A DNA stretch of 64,000 nucleotides from the NCBI GenBank assembly GCA_934216615.1, contig CAKQCB010000003.1:496001-560000 (forward strand), read 5' to 3'. Numbering within the stretch: position 1 is the stretch's first letter; every line of letters starts with the position of its first letter. Positions 25,689-35,851 of the stretch are shown here, one piece after another. Source of the stretch: an uncultured Anaerolineae bacterium. GTDB taxonomy: Bacteria > Chloroflexota > Anaerolineae > Aggregatilineales > Phototrophicaceae. The position numbers were made by a program, and so were the translations under genes. The notes beneath the pieces were generated by a model. The model was not told where the DNA came from. It saw only the letters and a list, made by a program, of their open reading frames with translations, and searched no databases.

Positions 25689-28469
25689 TTACAAACCACG
25701 ATCCGAACGGTAATGGCAGTTTTTGTACTTCTTGCCACTGCCACACCAGCACAGATCATTCCGACCTAACGAGGCCTTAGAAGTTTTACGTACTGGTTGG
25801 GCTTTGGTTTCAGCAGCGACAGCGCCGGGACGAACAGCTTGGATGTTCTGGATCGTCTGCATACGCTGAAGTTGAATCGGCTGAGGTTGGTTGGTTTGCA
25901 ATTGAGCGCGGAAGAAATTACGTAACGCCTGCAAAGAGATGTTATCTTGCAATTCTTCCCACATATTGAAGGCTTCACGCTTGTATTCTACAAGCGGGTC
26001 ACGTTGAGCAACCGCCATCAGGCCGATGCCTTCACGCAGGATATCGAGGTCGGTTAAGTGACGGCGCCAATGTTGATCGATGGAATTCAATATGACGATG
26101 CGTTCCGCGCGTTGTGTCACTTCACCCAGTTCTTCACACTTCTTTTCGAAAGCGTCGTTCCCTGCTTGGACGAGGGTTTCTTCTAACTGTTCTTTGCTCA
26201 GCTCGTCTAACGATTCGACGGTGATCGTATCCGGCACAGGGAAGATCGTGAACAACTGACGATGGAGATTTTCTAAATCCCAATCTTCAGGGTGTTCGGC
26301 GTCTTCTGCAAACTCATCAACCAATTTGCCGATTTGTTCTTCTAAAACGCGCAGATAATCTTCGCGTAGGTCTTCACGGTCTAACATTTCGCGACGTTGA
26401 CGGTAGATCACTTCACGTTGTTTATTGACCACATCATCATATTCGAGGACACGTTTGCGGATGTCGAAGTAGTAGCCTTCAACGCGAACCTGTGCTTGCC
26501 CAATCGAGCGGGAAATCATGCTGTGTTCAATCGCTTCATCGTCGGGAATCTTCGCCCACTGCATGAAAGATTTCACCCGTTCGCCACCGAAGCGACGCAT
26601 CAAGTCATCTTCGAGGCTGAGGAAGAAACGAGATTCACCAGGGTCACCTTGACGACCAGACCGACCGCGCAGCTGGTTGTCGATACGGCGGGCTTCGTGA
26701 CGTTCCGTACCTAAAACGAACAACCCACCCAATTCGAGCACTTTGGGACGGTCAGCAGCGACCTGCGCTTTGGCTTCGCTGAAAGCCGCCTGCCATTGTT
26801 CAGGCGTTGCATCCGTAATTTCGATGCTTTGCTTGCGCAAAATATCGCGGGCTAACCCTTCAGGGTTGCCCCCTAGCAAGATGTCAACACCACGACCCGC
26901 CATGTTGGTGGCGATGGTCACTTTCCCCAAACGCCCTGCTTGGGTGATGATTTCGGCTTCGCGTTCGTGCTGCTTCGCGTTCAACACTTGATGGTCAACT
27001 TGTGCTTTTTTAAGCAGTTTGCTCAGGTGTTCAGAGGTATCAATCGAGGCGGTACCCACCAGCACAGGTTGTTGGGTTTCATACCGTTCTTTGATTTCAT
27101 CGACCACAGCGGCAAATTTTGCTTCTTCTGTGGGGAAGATCAAATCTTCATAATCCAAGCGGATATTCTCACGGTTGGTGGGAATCGCCACGACTTCAAG
27201 ATTATAAATTTTCTCAAATTCTTCGGCTTCGGTGATGGCTGTACCTGTCATACCGCAGATTTTTGTGTACATGCGGAAGAAGTTCTGGAAGGTGATCGTC
27301 GCCAACGTGAGGTTTTCACGACGAACTTCGACGCCTTCTTTCGCTTCAATCGCTTGGTGCAACCCTTCAGAGAAACGCCGACCGTGCATCAAACGTCCGG
27401 TGAATTCGTCAACGATGACCACTTCACCATCTTGAACGATGTATTCCCGATCTTTCAGGAATAAGGCATGCGCCCGTAAAGAGTTATCGAGATACGGCAC
27501 CATCTCGGCAAACTCAGCGCTGTAAATATGCTCAATGCCGAGCATCTTTTCAATTTTCTCAATGCCAGCGTCGGTCAAGAAAGCAACTTTGTCTTTCACT
27601 TCCACTACATAATCACCATCGGGTTCTTCGTCATCAATGCTCTGTTGTGAGCTAGGGGATAAACGCTTCACCAATTGGGCGAATTTGCCGTATAAGTCAG
27701 AAGGTTGATCGGCTTGACCAGAAATAATCAGCGGGGTACGCGCTTCGTCGATGAGGATGTTGTCCACTTCGTCGATGATGGCAAAGAACAATTCGCGTTG
27801 TGACAACTGGGAAGTGTCCATCACCATGTTGTCACGCAGGTAGTCAAAGCCATATTCGTTGTTGGTCCCGTAGGTGATGTCCGCGTGGTAGGCTTCACGA
27901 CGTGTGACAGGACGCAGATATTGGAAACGGGCATCGTCTGACGCATAGTTTGGATCATAGATGTATGATCCCGCGTCTGGGTTGCCCGCACTATTTTGAA
28001 TGACGGCGACGCTCATCCCCAATTTGTGATAGATCGTGCCCATTTGCTGAACACCGACCTTACTCAAATAGTCGTTTGGGGTGACGAGATGGGCACCCCG
28101 TCCTAAGAGAGCATTCAAGTAGAGAGGCAATGTCGCGACGAGCGTTTTCCCCTCACCTGTTTTCATTTCAGCGATTCGACCAGAGTGCAGTACCATACCG
28201 CCGATGAGCTGTACGTCAAAGTGACGCATTCCCGTGGTACGAACGGAGGCTTCGCGCACCGTCGCAAAGGCTTCTGGCAGCAGTTGGTCTAATTTTGCAC
28301 CTTGTTTGATACGTTCTTTAAATTCGGCGGTTTTAGCCAATAACTCAGCATCACTTAACGCTTGGAACTTCGGTTCAAGCGCGTTGATCTCATTCACTGT
28401 GTCGCGGAATTGTCCCACAACACGGCTCGATGAGTCGCCAAGCACTTTCTTGACGAGATTTTTAAACAT
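25689..28469 (-). CDS. secA: Preprotein translocase ATPase SecA
   Basis: The 926-residue protein is full-length SecA, the motor that pushes unfolded preproteins through SecYEG. Walker A MKTGEGKTLVATLP is near residue 105, the DEVDNILIDEARTPLIISG box near 215-230, TNMAGRGVDILLGGNPEG near 520-535 and GRSGRQGDPGESRFFLSLED near 580. The C-terminus carries the SEC-C zinc site CWCGSGKKYKNCH, which binds SecB or lipids in other bacteria. No odd features. It is its own transcription unit with a terminator and a TATAAT on the - strand at 28529-28524. Confidence 0.97.
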   Translation of the reverse strand: MFKNLVKKVLGDSSSRVVGQFRDTVNEINALEPKFQALSDAELLAKTAEFKERIKQGAKLDQLLPEAFATVREASVRTTGMRHFDVQLIGGMVLHSGRIAEMKTGEGKTLVATLPLYLNALLGRGAHLVTPNDYLSKVGVQQMGTIYHKLGMSVAVIQNSAGNPDAGSYIYDPNYASDDARFQYLRPVTRREAYHADITYGTNNEYGFDYLRDNMVMDTSQLSQRELFFAIIDEVDNILIDEARTPLIISGQADQPSDLYGKFAQLVKRLSPSSQQSIDDEEPDGDYVVEVKDKVAFLTDAGIEKIEKMLGIEHIYSAEFAEMVPYLDNSLRAHALFLKDREYIVQDGEVVIVDEFTGRLMHGRRFSEGLHQAIEAKEGVEVRRENLTLATITFQNFFRMYTKICGMTGTAITEAEEFEKIYNLEVVAIPTNRENIRLDYEDLIFPTEEAKFAAVVDEIKERYETQQPVLVGTASIDTSEHLSKLLKKAQVDHQVLNAKQHEREAEIITQAGRLGKVTIATNMAGRGVDILLGGNPEGLARDILRKQSIEITDATPEQWQAAFSEAKAQVAADRPKVLELGGLFVLGTERHEARRIDNQLRGRSGRQGDPGESRFFLSLEDDLMRRFGGERVKSFMQWAKIPDDEAIEHSMISRSIGQAQVRVEGYYFDIRKRVLEYDDVVNKQREVIYRQRREMLDREDLREDYLRVLEEQIGKLVDEFAEDAEHPEDWDLENLHRQLFTIFPVPDTITVESLDELSKEQLEETLVQAGNDAFEKKCEELGEVTQRAERIVILNSIDQHWRRHLTDLDILREGIGLMAVAQRDPLVEYKREAFNMWEELQDNISLQALRNFFRAQLQTNQPQPIQLQRMQTIQNIQAVRPGAVAAETKAQPVRKTSKASLGRNDLCWCGSGKKYKNCHYRSDRGL

Positions 28470-28583
28470 AAACGCCTCGGTTTTTACTCAGAGGGAAGAT
28501 TTGTCCCATTGATAGCGAATGAAATTATAGCACAGCGGTATAAACGATTTATAAGAATACCAAATTAAATTAAATGATACTGC

Positions 28584-28589
28584 TATAAT
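28584..28589 (+). promoter_or_regulatory. -10 box of the aldo/keto reductase gene
   Basis: Consensus TATAAT 45 bases before the ATG at 28634, with AAAGGAAAA as ribosome-binding site. No convincing -35. Confidence 0.4.
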
Positions 28590-28633
28590 TTAGCCGAAAA
28601 CACCCTTAAAAAACGATTTAAAGGAAAACTTAT

Positions 28634-29599
28634 ATGCAATACCGTAAACTGGGACGGACAGGGTTGAAAGTCAGCGCTTTGTGTTTAGGCACAATGACTT
28701 TCGGTTGGTCGGCGGATGAGCCAACTTCATTTCGCATTATGGATGTCGCCCATGATGCAGGGATCAACTTCATTGACACCGCCGATATTTATTCTACGTG
28801 GATTGGTAATAACGTCGGTGGTGAGTCTGAAACCATCATTGGCAACTGGCTTAAACATAAAAAGCGGGAAGATTTCATCGTCGCCACCAAAGTGCGCGGA
28901 CGTATGTGGGCAGGCCCAAATGGTGAAGGCTTAAGCCGTGTTCACATCAAACGGGCGGTAGAAGACAGCTTACGCCGTTTAGGGACTGATTATATCGACC
29001 TGTACCAAACCCACTTCCCCGATGACGACACCCCGCTTGAAGAAACCTTATCCGCCTTAGATCAACTGGTCAAAGAAGGCAAGGTGTTATATGTCGGGGC
29101 AAGCAACTATAAAGCGTGGGAATTGATGAAAAACTTGTGGGTGAGCGATAAACATCACTTCGCCCGCTTCGACAGTTTACAACCGCATCACAGTTTGCTT
29201 CACCGCAAAGAATTTGAACAGGAATTAGAAGCTGTTTGTTTGGATCAAGGCGTGGGTGTGATTCCCTACAGCCCCTTAGCAGCGGGCTTCTTGACGGGGA
29301 AATATACCCGTGAAAACCTCTCACCAGACACATCCCGCCAAGAAAGCGGTTTGATCAAAGAACTTTTGGCATCACCCAAAGCATTCGATGTTCTGGATGT
29401 CGTGCGCGAAATCGCGTCTGCGCGAAACGTGCCGATTAGCCAAATTGCGTTAGCATGGCAGTTGAAGAATCCCGTCATTTCTTCTTCGATCATTGGCGCA
29501 AGAACGACTGAACAACTGGAAGAAGTTTTAGGCGCTGTTGAACTCACACTCAGTGATGAGGAAATGACCCATCTAAACACGGTCTCAGAAGGTTTCTAG
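28634..29599 (+). CDS. Aldo/keto reductase
   Basis: The 321-residue protein is a TIM-barrel NADPH-dependent aldo/keto reductase. The catalytic tetrad is visible: Asp and Tyr in [11 protein letters not shown], Lys in VATKVRG and His in [12 protein letters not shown]. The cofactor-binding C-terminal [18 protein letters not shown] matches the YajO/Tas-like group, which often has broad aldehyde specificity. Single gene; a tandem repeat array follows. Confidence 0.9.
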   Translation: MQYRKLGRTGLKVSALCLGTMTFGWSADEPTSFRIMDVAHDAGINFIDTADIYSTWIGNNVGGESETIIGNWLKHKKREDFIVATKVRGRMWAGPNGEGLSRVHIKRAVEDSLRRLGTDYIDLYQTHFPDDDTPLEETLSALDQLVKEGKVLYVGASNYKAWELMKNLWVSDKHHFARFDSLQPHHSLLHRKEFEQELEAVCLDQGVGVIPYSPLAAGFLTGKYTRENLSPDTSRQESGLIKELLASPKAFDVLDVVREIASARNVPISQIALAWQLKNPVISSSIIGARTTEQLEEVLGAVELTLSDEEMTHLNTVSEGF

Positions 29600-29901
29600 C
29601 GTTTGTAAGTCATTACGACTCAGCGAATTGTCATTGATATATTTTGTAGGGGCGACTTGATGAGTTGTCATTGATGTGTTTTTGTAGGGGCGACTCGATG
29701 AGTTGTCATTGACATATTTTGTAGGGGCGACTCGATGAGTTGTCATTGACATATTTTGTAGGGGCGACTCGATGAGTCGCCCTTAATATATTCCTTAAGT
29801 ACCGACGACTACATAAGATTTTAGAGTCGCCCTCACAGACATTCTTTATCAGAACCAAGCAGAAAAGAGATTGATCTCTCTGCCTACGCTACATTCAACG
29901 T
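29600..29901. other. 302-bp non-coding region holding a tandem repeat
   Basis: No reading frame or RNA gene is seen. The repeat array at 29624-29782 fills half of it, and a further TAGAGTCGCCCTCACAG fragment related to the repeat lies at 29822-29838. Confidence 0.6.
29624..29782. repeat. Tandem repeat of about 37 bp containing GTAGGGGCGACTCGATGAGT
   Basis: TTTGTAGGGGCGACT recurs at 29643, 29681, 29718 and 29755 (steps of 38, 37 and 37 bases), each followed by (C/T)GATGAGT. A partial unit precedes at 29624. In the first three units GAGT is followed by TGTCATTGA; in the last it completes the palindrome GGGCGACTC-GAT-GAGTCGCCC (29762-29782). The palindromic unit is of the type dispersed in many environmental genomes as REP-like elements. 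Units are nearly identical, so there are no spacers and it is not a CRISPR. Confidence 0.85.
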
Positions 29902-30765
29902 CTACTGACGGTCTTGCCATTCCTGAATCGTGGCATTGATATAGTCACGGATTTCGGGATCGGTGACGGCATCCACCGAATCATAGAATTGACCATCCAC
30001 TTCGATGGTGACCCCACCCCCGGGTGCTTCGCGCACATGGATCGAGCGCCCCGCATAAGCCCCCGTCGTCGAAAGTTTATGCTGGAGGAAAGCTTCAATC
30101 GCCGCGACGATATTGATTTCAGGGATGACGGTTTTTTCTAGTTTCGGACGTCGCCCAAACCGTGTCGGCATGGGGATACCAGAAACGCCCGGCATTTCAA
30201 ACTTGGGTAGGTCACCGGGTAATGTGGTCTTCCCTTCCGTCGGTTGAGAAAGGGTTGAGCTTACGGGCGACGGTGAAGGGGTCTGGTCAGCAGGCGGGTT
30301 CGTTTCGCCCACATTCACCCCACCCTGCACAATTTCGCGAATCAAGTGATTCAAACGGCGCTTAAATTCAGAATCGCCATTTTGTATCGGAACACGATAC
30401 GCCTGCGCCCCAATCTGAACGATCAACCCACCTTCGACCACATCCCGCAGAACCACCATGATTTCAGCGGCTTCAGTCAAGGAACCATCCGCCAATTGCA
30501 GGCGGTACGTGCCAGAAGCGGACGTGCGTAAGGGGTTACTGGTGAGAAAATCGAGATCAGGCATATCCATATCATCTTGTGAAGAAGGTGGAACCATCGA
30601 CATCGTATGCTTTCCTCCAATAGGTTGCTCTGCTTGTGAGCGACGTATACGGGCAAAAACGAAATATCCGATTGCAAAAAGCAATAACACACAAGAACCA
30701 CAAAACATCACGATCAGTTGTATCGGCAGTTGACGGAAAAAATCGCCAATCCCGCTTTCAGCCAT
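29902..30765 (-). CDS. Single-pass membrane protein of unknown function
   Basis: The 287-residue protein has one membrane helix at about residues 17-37 (LIVMFCGSCVLLLFAIGYFV) followed by a basic stop-transfer RIRRSQ, placing the rest in the cytosol. A Pro/Ser/Thr-rich linker lies at about 155-185. Two short related segments of about 60 residues flank the linker: SLTEAAEIMVVLRDVVEGGLI and the C-terminal IHVREAPGGGVTIEVDGQFYDS, both ending in a predicted helix (RRLNHLIREIVQ; IRDYINATIQEW), suggesting an internal duplication. Not recognised. It lies 24 bp downstream of mutM on the same strand, so may be co-transcribed. Confidence 0.6.
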   Translation of the reverse strand: MAESGIGDFFRQLPIQLIVMFCGSCVLLLFAIGYFVFARIRRSQAEQPIGGKHTMSMVPPSSQDDMDMPDLDFLTSNPLRTSASGTYRLQLADGSLTEAAEIMVVLRDVVEGGLIVQIGAQAYRVPIQNGDSEFKRRLNHLIREIVQGGVNVGETNPPADQTPSPSPVSSTLSQPTEGKTTLPGDLPKFEMPGVSGIPMPTRFGRRPKLEKTVIPEINIVAAIEAFLQHKLSTTGAYAGRSIHVREAPGGGVTIEVDGQFYDSVDAVTDPEIRDYINATIQEWQDRQ

Positions 30766-30789
30766 GAGTCCTTCTCCCTCTCACCCGTA

Positions 30790-31623
30790 TTAGCGATAAC
30801 GTCGCGAAAGCACTTGGCATGTGGGACAGTAATGCGTTCCCCGCTGTGCTACACGAATTTTTTCAATCGGCGTTCCGCAGATATAACAAGGTTTTCCTGC
30901 GCGGTCATACGCGAGTAAATACTCTTGTGCTTTGCCTAATGTGCCATCAGGTTTTCGATACCAACTGACGCTTGCGCCTTCCCGTTCGATCCCTGCTTCT
31001 AACACAAAACGGATCGCTTCATGAAGGGCTTCGGCTTCTTTGCGGGTCAATGAATTGGCGGGGCGTAAGGGATGTATCTTCGAGCGCAAGAGCGCTTCAT
31101 CCGCGTAGATATTGCCAACCCCCGCTAAAAACGCTTGATCTAATAACAGCGCTTTGATCGACTTTTGATGTCGGGCTAAGCGTTCGCGAAACACCTTCAA
31201 AGTAAATTCGTCAGTGAGTGGTTCAGGGCCAAGATGCGGGGCGAGCGTGTCGATATGATCGACCAAAGCGACCCGCCCGAACTTGCGCGAATCTGAAAAG
31301 CGCAGTTGTTTGTCGCCATCTAAATCCAGCCAAAAATGCACCCAACGATCCGCCTCGTTTTGTGCGTCTTTATCGCTGACATATAAGCGACCGGTCATCT
31401 TTAAATGCACGACGAGAACGTTATCATCCAGTTCACACAGGATATATTTTGCGCGTCGGTTCACCGCGCGGAAGGACTGCCCTTGAATACGGGCGGCGAA
31501 TTCTTCAGCGTCGGGGGTTTGTAATGTCCGTGCCCAGTTGTACCCCATGGATTCGACCCGACGACCGATCAAAGGTTCACGCAAACCGCGCACGACTGTT
31601 TCTACTTCAGGTAATTCAGGCAT
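30790..31623 (-). CDS. mutM: Formamidopyrimidine-DNA glycosylase
   Basis: The protein (277 residues from this start) is Fpg/MutM, which excises 8-oxoguanine and nicks the abasic site. I place the start at 31623, not at the in-frame codon 9 bases upstream, because the N-terminal PELPEVE must follow the initiator Met directly: Pro2 is the nucleophile and Glu3 is catalytic. Also visible: KYILCELDD with the beta-hairpin Lys, the H2TH region VGNIYADEALLRSKIHP and the C-terminal zinc finger CYICG...HYCPTCQ. Confidence 0.95.
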   Translation of the reverse strand: MPELPEVETVVRGLREPLIGRRVESMGYNWARTLQTPDAEEFAARIQGQSFRAVNRRAKYILCELDDNVLVVHLKMTGRLYVSDKDAQNEADRWVHFWLDLDGDKQLRFSDSRKFGRVALVDHIDTLAPHLGPEPLTDEFTLKVFRERLARHQKSIKALLLDQAFLAGVGNIYADEALLRSKIHPLRPANSLTRKEAEALHEAIRFVLEAGIEREGASVSWYRKPDGTLGKAQEYLLAYDRAGKPCYICGTPIEKIRVAQRGTHYCPTCQVLSRRYR

Positions 31624-31767
31624 GAAAAGCAAAAACCTTATTGAAAATCCAACATGAAAGATAGATTGCTCATGCCCTTAAGTATACAGAAAAACCCATC
31701 GTGATGATTTGATGTACAACGTTTTTTAAGAAACGTGAAAAAACTCGAACATTAGAGCGAATCAGAG

Positions 31768-31773
31768 TATAAT
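31768..31773 (+). promoter_or_regulatory. -10 box of dnaE
   Basis: Consensus TATAAT 49 bases before the dnaE ATG; TCGAAC at 31745-31750 with a 17-base spacer is a weak -35. No Shine-Dalgarno sequence is seen before the ATG. Confidence 0.45.
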
Positions 31774-31821
31774 AGACCCTATCTGAAAGAAAAAACTCAC
31801 ACATTCAACAATCTTTTATTC

Positions 31822-34800
31822 ATGACAACAAATGATTTTGTTCATCTTCACGTCCATACGGAATACTCCCTGCTGGATGGGTTAAGCCGTCTCCCTAAGC
31901 TGATTAGTCACGCCAAAAATTTAGGGATGTCTTCCCTCGCCATCACCGATCATGGGGCGATGTATGGGGTGATCGACTTCTACCGCAAGTGCATCGCGGC
32001 GGAAATCAAACCCATCATCGGCATGGAAGGTTACTTAGCGCGTCGCAGAATGACAGACCGCGACTCTAAATTAGACACAAAACCCTATCACATGCTGATG
32101 TTGGCAGAAAACGCGGCGGGTTACAGCAACCTTCTCAAAATTGCCAGCACCGCCCAACTGGAAGGGTATTATTACCGTCCCCGTACAGATAAAGAATTTT
32201 TGGCTTCACATTCTGAAGGCATCATCGCGACCAGTGGCTGTTTAGCGGCAGAAATTCCAAACATGGTCATGAATGGACGCGAGGCTGAAGCCCGCGAAAC
32301 CATCGACTGGTATCTGCAAGTTTTCGGGAAAGATCGCTTTTTCCTCGAGTTACAAGTTCATGAAAGAGTCCCTGAACTGAAGCCTGTCAATGAGTTTTTG
32401 ACGCGCATCGGCAAAAAAGATGATATTCGTTTGGTCGCCACCAACGATGTGCACTACGTCTTAGAAGAAGATTATGACCCGCATGATACGTTACTGTGTA
32501 TTCAAACGGGGGCATTAAAGACCGAAACCAACCGCTTGAGCATGTCGGATAACAGCTACTTCCTCGCCGACCAAGCACAGATGTGGAATATGTTCGGTCA
32601 CATCAATGAGGGTGAAGCGTTAAAAAACAGTCTGCTCATCGCCGAAATGTGCAATGTTTCGCTCGACACCAAAGGCTATCACCTGCCTGTGTTCCCTGTC
32701 CCCGAAGGGTTTACAGATGCCGCCGCCTATTTAGAGTATCTGTGCTTTAAGGGGCTTCAATGGCGGTTTGGTGAAAACGGGCACGATGCTCAATATGTGG
32801 AGCGCGTGAAATACGAACTCGGCATCATCAACAAGATGGGGTTTGCGACTTACTTCTTGATCGTATGGGATTTGTGCGAGTTTGCGCGCGAAACCGATAT
32901 TTGGTGGAACGTGCGCGGTTCCGGCGCGGGCAGTTTGGTAGCTTACAGCCTCGGCATCACCAACATTGACCCGATTCAAAATCACCTTCTTTTTGAACGC
33001 TTCTTAAACCCGGGGCGCGTCAGCATGCCCGACATTGATATTGACTATCCCGACGACCGCCGTTCTGACATGATCGCCTATACGGTGCAAAAATACGGTG
33101 AAGATAAAGTTGCCGCGATCATCACCTTTGGGACGATGGGCGCAAAAGCGGCCGTCCGTGATGTTGGACGTGCCTTAAACGTGGATTTGTCGAAGGTCAA
33201 CGCGGCGGCGCGGTTAATCCCCACCGAACCGAAACCAAAACCTGTCCTCACTTATGTAGAGGACAACCCAGAACTTAAAAAACTCTATCAAACCGATGGT
33301 GAGCTTAAACAAGTTATCGACACCGCTTCTGTGTTACAAGGCATCAGTCGTCACTCGTCTGTGCACGCGGCGGGGATCATCGTCGGTGACCAGCCTCTTG
33401 TAGAATATATCCCGCTCACACGGCAAGCTAAAGAAGATACCTCCCTGCCGATTCGGCAAGTCACGCAGTTCCCGATGGAAACGTGCGAGTCGATTGGCTT
33501 GTTAAAAATCGACTTCTTAGGTCTTTCCACGCTGACCTTGATGCGTCGCGCAAGCGATCTCATCTTGAAGCATCGCGGTGTACATCTGACGATGGACAAT
33601 ATCCCCTACCGCCCTTCGGATGATGAACAGCTCAACGAGATGCTCAAAGAGGCGTTTGTCATGATGGGACGCGGGGAAACCATCGGCGTGTTCCAAGTTG
33701 AAAGTCCCGGCATGCAAAAGATGCTTCGGGAAATGCGCCCGACGCGCTTTGAGAACATCATTGCAGGGGTGGCGCTGTACCGTCCGGGGCCAATGGACTT
33801 CATCCCGCGTTACAATGCCCGTATGCACGGTACGGAAGAAATCAAATACCATCACCCCGAATTAGAGCCGATCCTCTCGGAAACGTTCGGCATCATCGTG
33901 TACCAAGAACAGATCATGCAGATCGCCAGTCGTTTGTTTGGCTACACCCTCGGCGACGCCGACTTGATGCGTAAAGCGGTGTCGAAGAAGAAGAAAGAAG
34001 ACCTGCAAAAGCACAAAGAAATCTTCTTGGAAAAAGGGCCAGAAAACGATGTAGATGTCAAAACTGCCGAGGTCATCTTTGACGAGATCGAGTTCTTCGC
34101 CAACTACGGCTTCAACCGTTCCCACGCCGCAGACTATGCGGTGGTCACGGTACAGACGGCGTTCTTAAAGCGCCATTACCCCGAAGAATTTATGGCGGCG
34201 CTGCTCACCGTCTATTTTGATGACACCGCCAAAGTGACCACCTTCTTAGGCGAGTGTAAACGACTGAGTATTCCGATCCTTCCGCCGGATGTGAATTACA
34301 GTGAACTTGACTTTGACATCCAACTGCAACAGGATCAAACACGCGGGATTCGCTTCGGCCTCGCGGCGATCAAAGGCGCAGGGGTCGGCGCATTACAAAT
34401 GGTGCTCGAAGAACGCCATGCCAACGGCATCTTCAAAGACCTTGATGATTTGTGCCGTCGGGTTGACCTGCGCAAAGTCGGCAAGAAGACGGTCGAAAGT
34501 TTGATCAAAGTCGGCGCGTTCGACAGCCTGAAAGCAGGCACGCGCGCCCAGTTGGTGAACGCGCTCGAACGGCTGATGAATCACAGTTCTGCTCACCATA
34601 AAAATAAAGACGCGGGGCAAATTGATATGTTCGGCGGTCAAAAAGATGTGACCGACGACATGCTGCGTAACCTTCCCCAAATGGACGAAGTGAATTCCCG
34701 CACAATTTTAGAGTGGGAAAAGGAACTGATGGGGCTGTATATTTCCAGTCACCCCATCGACCCTATTCTGGATCAGCTTGCGCATGTCCACTTACCTAAT

Positions 34801-35688
34801 AGCTATGATCTCAAAGAGAGCGAAACCTTTGAGAACGGTCAAGGGGTGCGCTTTGTAGGGTTGGTCGCCGCCCTACGTAAAATACCTACCAAAAATAAAG
34901 ATATGATGGCTGTCGCCACGCTTGAAGATCGTTATGGCACGATTGAGGCCGTAATGTTCCCTAAAACATGGGCGCAACATCAGGATAAAGTCACAGATGG
35001 CGTGGTGGCGGTGTTCATGGGGAAATTGGATACCACCCGAGGCGAGGCGCAAATCATCGTCGAAAGTGTCACCCAACAAATCCAATCCGTGATTTCGGCC
35101 AGTAATGATTTACCTGACATCAACGAATTTCGATCCAAATTGAGCTGGATGAATGACGAAGATTTAGAAGATGATACCGTCGATTCATCACCGCCTGCCC
35201 GCTATACCAATGGACATACGCCTGCTGAACATACGCCTGTACCGCCCCTCGATTCGACTGTTTCCGAACCGATGCGCGTTGAAGACAATGGAGGTTACGG
35301 GACATCCCAAGAACCCCCTACATTTGATGAACTTCCTATCGAAATCCCAACGGAATTTGAGCATGATGCGCACAATACCAAGCCTAAATTCGTCTTTCAG
35401 TTTGATGACGAGTTCAATCCCCCCGCCGAACCGCCCAAACTTTTGACGATATATTTCCACCGCAGTGGCAATGACTCGGTGGACAAACGCAAGCTCAAAC
35501 GCTTGGACGGGATTCTCATCCAAAACCCGGGCAATGATCGCTTTGAAATCGTGATTGTCGAAGACGGCATCGAAATCCAGCTTTGGGAATTTGATGACCG
35601 TACCTTCAAATGTCATGAGCGGGTGTGCGCTGAAATCGGCAAAATTGTTGGAGACGCAAATCTGCTTATTCGCATATTGCAAAAATAG
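31822..35688 (+). CDS. dnaE: DNA polymerase III alpha subunit
   Basis: The 1288-residue protein is a DnaE1-type replicative polymerase. The PHP domain opens with HVHTEYSLLDG and keeps most metal ligands, so proofreading or pyrophosphatase activity is possible. The catalytic palm has PDIDIDYPDDRR near residue 400. The helix-hairpin-helix and beta-clamp region follow, and an OB fold sits near 1010-1090 (VRFVGLVAALRKIPT). Beyond it is a Pro/Thr-rich linker near 1110-1190 and a C-terminal domain of about 100 residues. It is roughly 120 residues longer than the E. coli protein because of this linker and tail. Confidence 0.97.
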   Translation: MTTNDFVHLHVHTEYSLLDGLSRLPKLISHAKNLGMSSLAITDHGAMYGVIDFYRKCIAAEIKPIIGMEGYLARRRMTDRDSKLDTKPYHMLMLAENAAGYSNLLKIASTAQLEGYYYRPRTDKEFLASHSEGIIATSGCLAAEIPNMVMNGREAEARETIDWYLQVFGKDRFFLELQVHERVPELKPVNEFLTRIGKKDDIRLVATNDVHYVLEEDYDPHDTLLCIQTGALKTETNRLSMSDNSYFLADQAQMWNMFGHINEGEALKNSLLIAEMCNVSLDTKGYHLPVFPVPEGFTDAAAYLEYLCFKGLQWRFGENGHDAQYVERVKYELGIINKMGFATYFLIVWDLCEFARETDIWWNVRGSGAGSLVAYSLGITNIDPIQNHLLFERFLNPGRVSMPDIDIDYPDDRRSDMIAYTVQKYGEDKVAAIITFGTMGAKAAVRDVGRALNVDLSKVNAAARLIPTEPKPKPVLTYVEDNPELKKLYQTDGELKQVIDTASVLQGISRHSSVHAAGIIVGDQPLVEYIPLTRQAKEDTSLPIRQVTQFPMETCESIGLLKIDFLGLSTLTLMRRASDLILKHRGVHLTMDNIPYRPSDDEQLNEMLKEAFVMMGRGETIGVFQVESPGMQKMLREMRPTRFENIIAGVALYRPGPMDFIPRYNARMHGTEEIKYHHPELEPILSETFGIIVYQEQIMQIASRLFGYTLGDADLMRKAVSKKKKEDLQKHKEIFLEKGPENDVDVKTAEVIFDEIEFFANYGFNRSHAADYAVVTVQTAFLKRHYPEEFMAALLTVYFDDTAKVTTFLGECKRLSIPILPPDVNYSELDFDIQLQQDQTRGIRFGLAAIKGAGVGALQMVLEERHANGIFKDLDDLCRRVDLRKVGKKTVESLIKVGAFDSLKAGTRAQLVNALERLMNHSSAHHKNKDAGQIDMFGGQKDVTDDMLRNLPQMDEVNSRTILEWEKELMGLYISSHPIDPILDQLAHVHLPNSYDLKESETFENGQGVRFVGLVAALRKIPTKNKDMMAVATLEDRYGTIEAVMFPKTWAQHQDKVTDGVVAVFMGKLDTTRGEAQIIVESVTQQIQSVISASNDLPDINEFRSKLSWMNDEDLEDDTVDSSPPARYTNGHTPAEHTPVPPLDSTVSEPMRVEDNGGYGTSQEPPTFDELPIEIPTEFEHDAHNTKPKFVFQFDDEFNPPAEPPKLLTIYFHRSGNDSVDKRKLKRLDGILIQNPGNDRFEIVIVEDGIEIQLWEFDDRTFKCHERVCAEIGKIVGDANLLIRILQK

Positions 35689-35785
35689 GCGTATATTTTT
35701 TTAAGTCTCGTTGAAATTTCGATGAAATTTCTAGGTTTCAACGAAACTGCACTGTACAATATTGGATGTTTTGTCCGTTTTTAGC

Positions 35786-35848
35786 TTAAACAGTCACTGT
35801 TTAAACTCAAAAAGTTTGAATCACTCAAACGTGAAAGATGCACTTTCA
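35786..35848 (+). promoter_or_regulatory. Three consecutive hairpins in the pfkA 5' region
   Basis: TTAAACAG-TCA-CTGTTTAA (35786-35804), GTTTGA-ATCAC-TCAAAC (35814-35830) and TGAAAG-ATGCA-CTTTCA (35832-35848) stand in a row and end 3 bases before the ATG at 35852. No Shine-Dalgarno sequence is visible. Confidence 0.45.
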
Positions 35849-35851
35849 ACA

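Noticed and set aside
26940..27464. 174-codon + strand frame opposite secA
   Set aside because: Phe-rich antisense shadow of a conserved gene; composition is not protein-like.
29624..29782. CRISPR-like array
   Set aside because: Repeat units are contiguous and nearly identical with no distinct spacers, and no cas gene is near.
35188..35682. 164-codon - strand frame opposite the dnaE C-terminus
   Set aside because: Antisense shadow of the coding strand, which is in the conserved frame, with no ribosome-binding site or family similarity.
35762..35851. 30-codon N-terminal extension of pfkA
   Set aside because: It has no family similarity and would cover the hairpins; PFK family starts at MKRIAVMTSGGDSPG.
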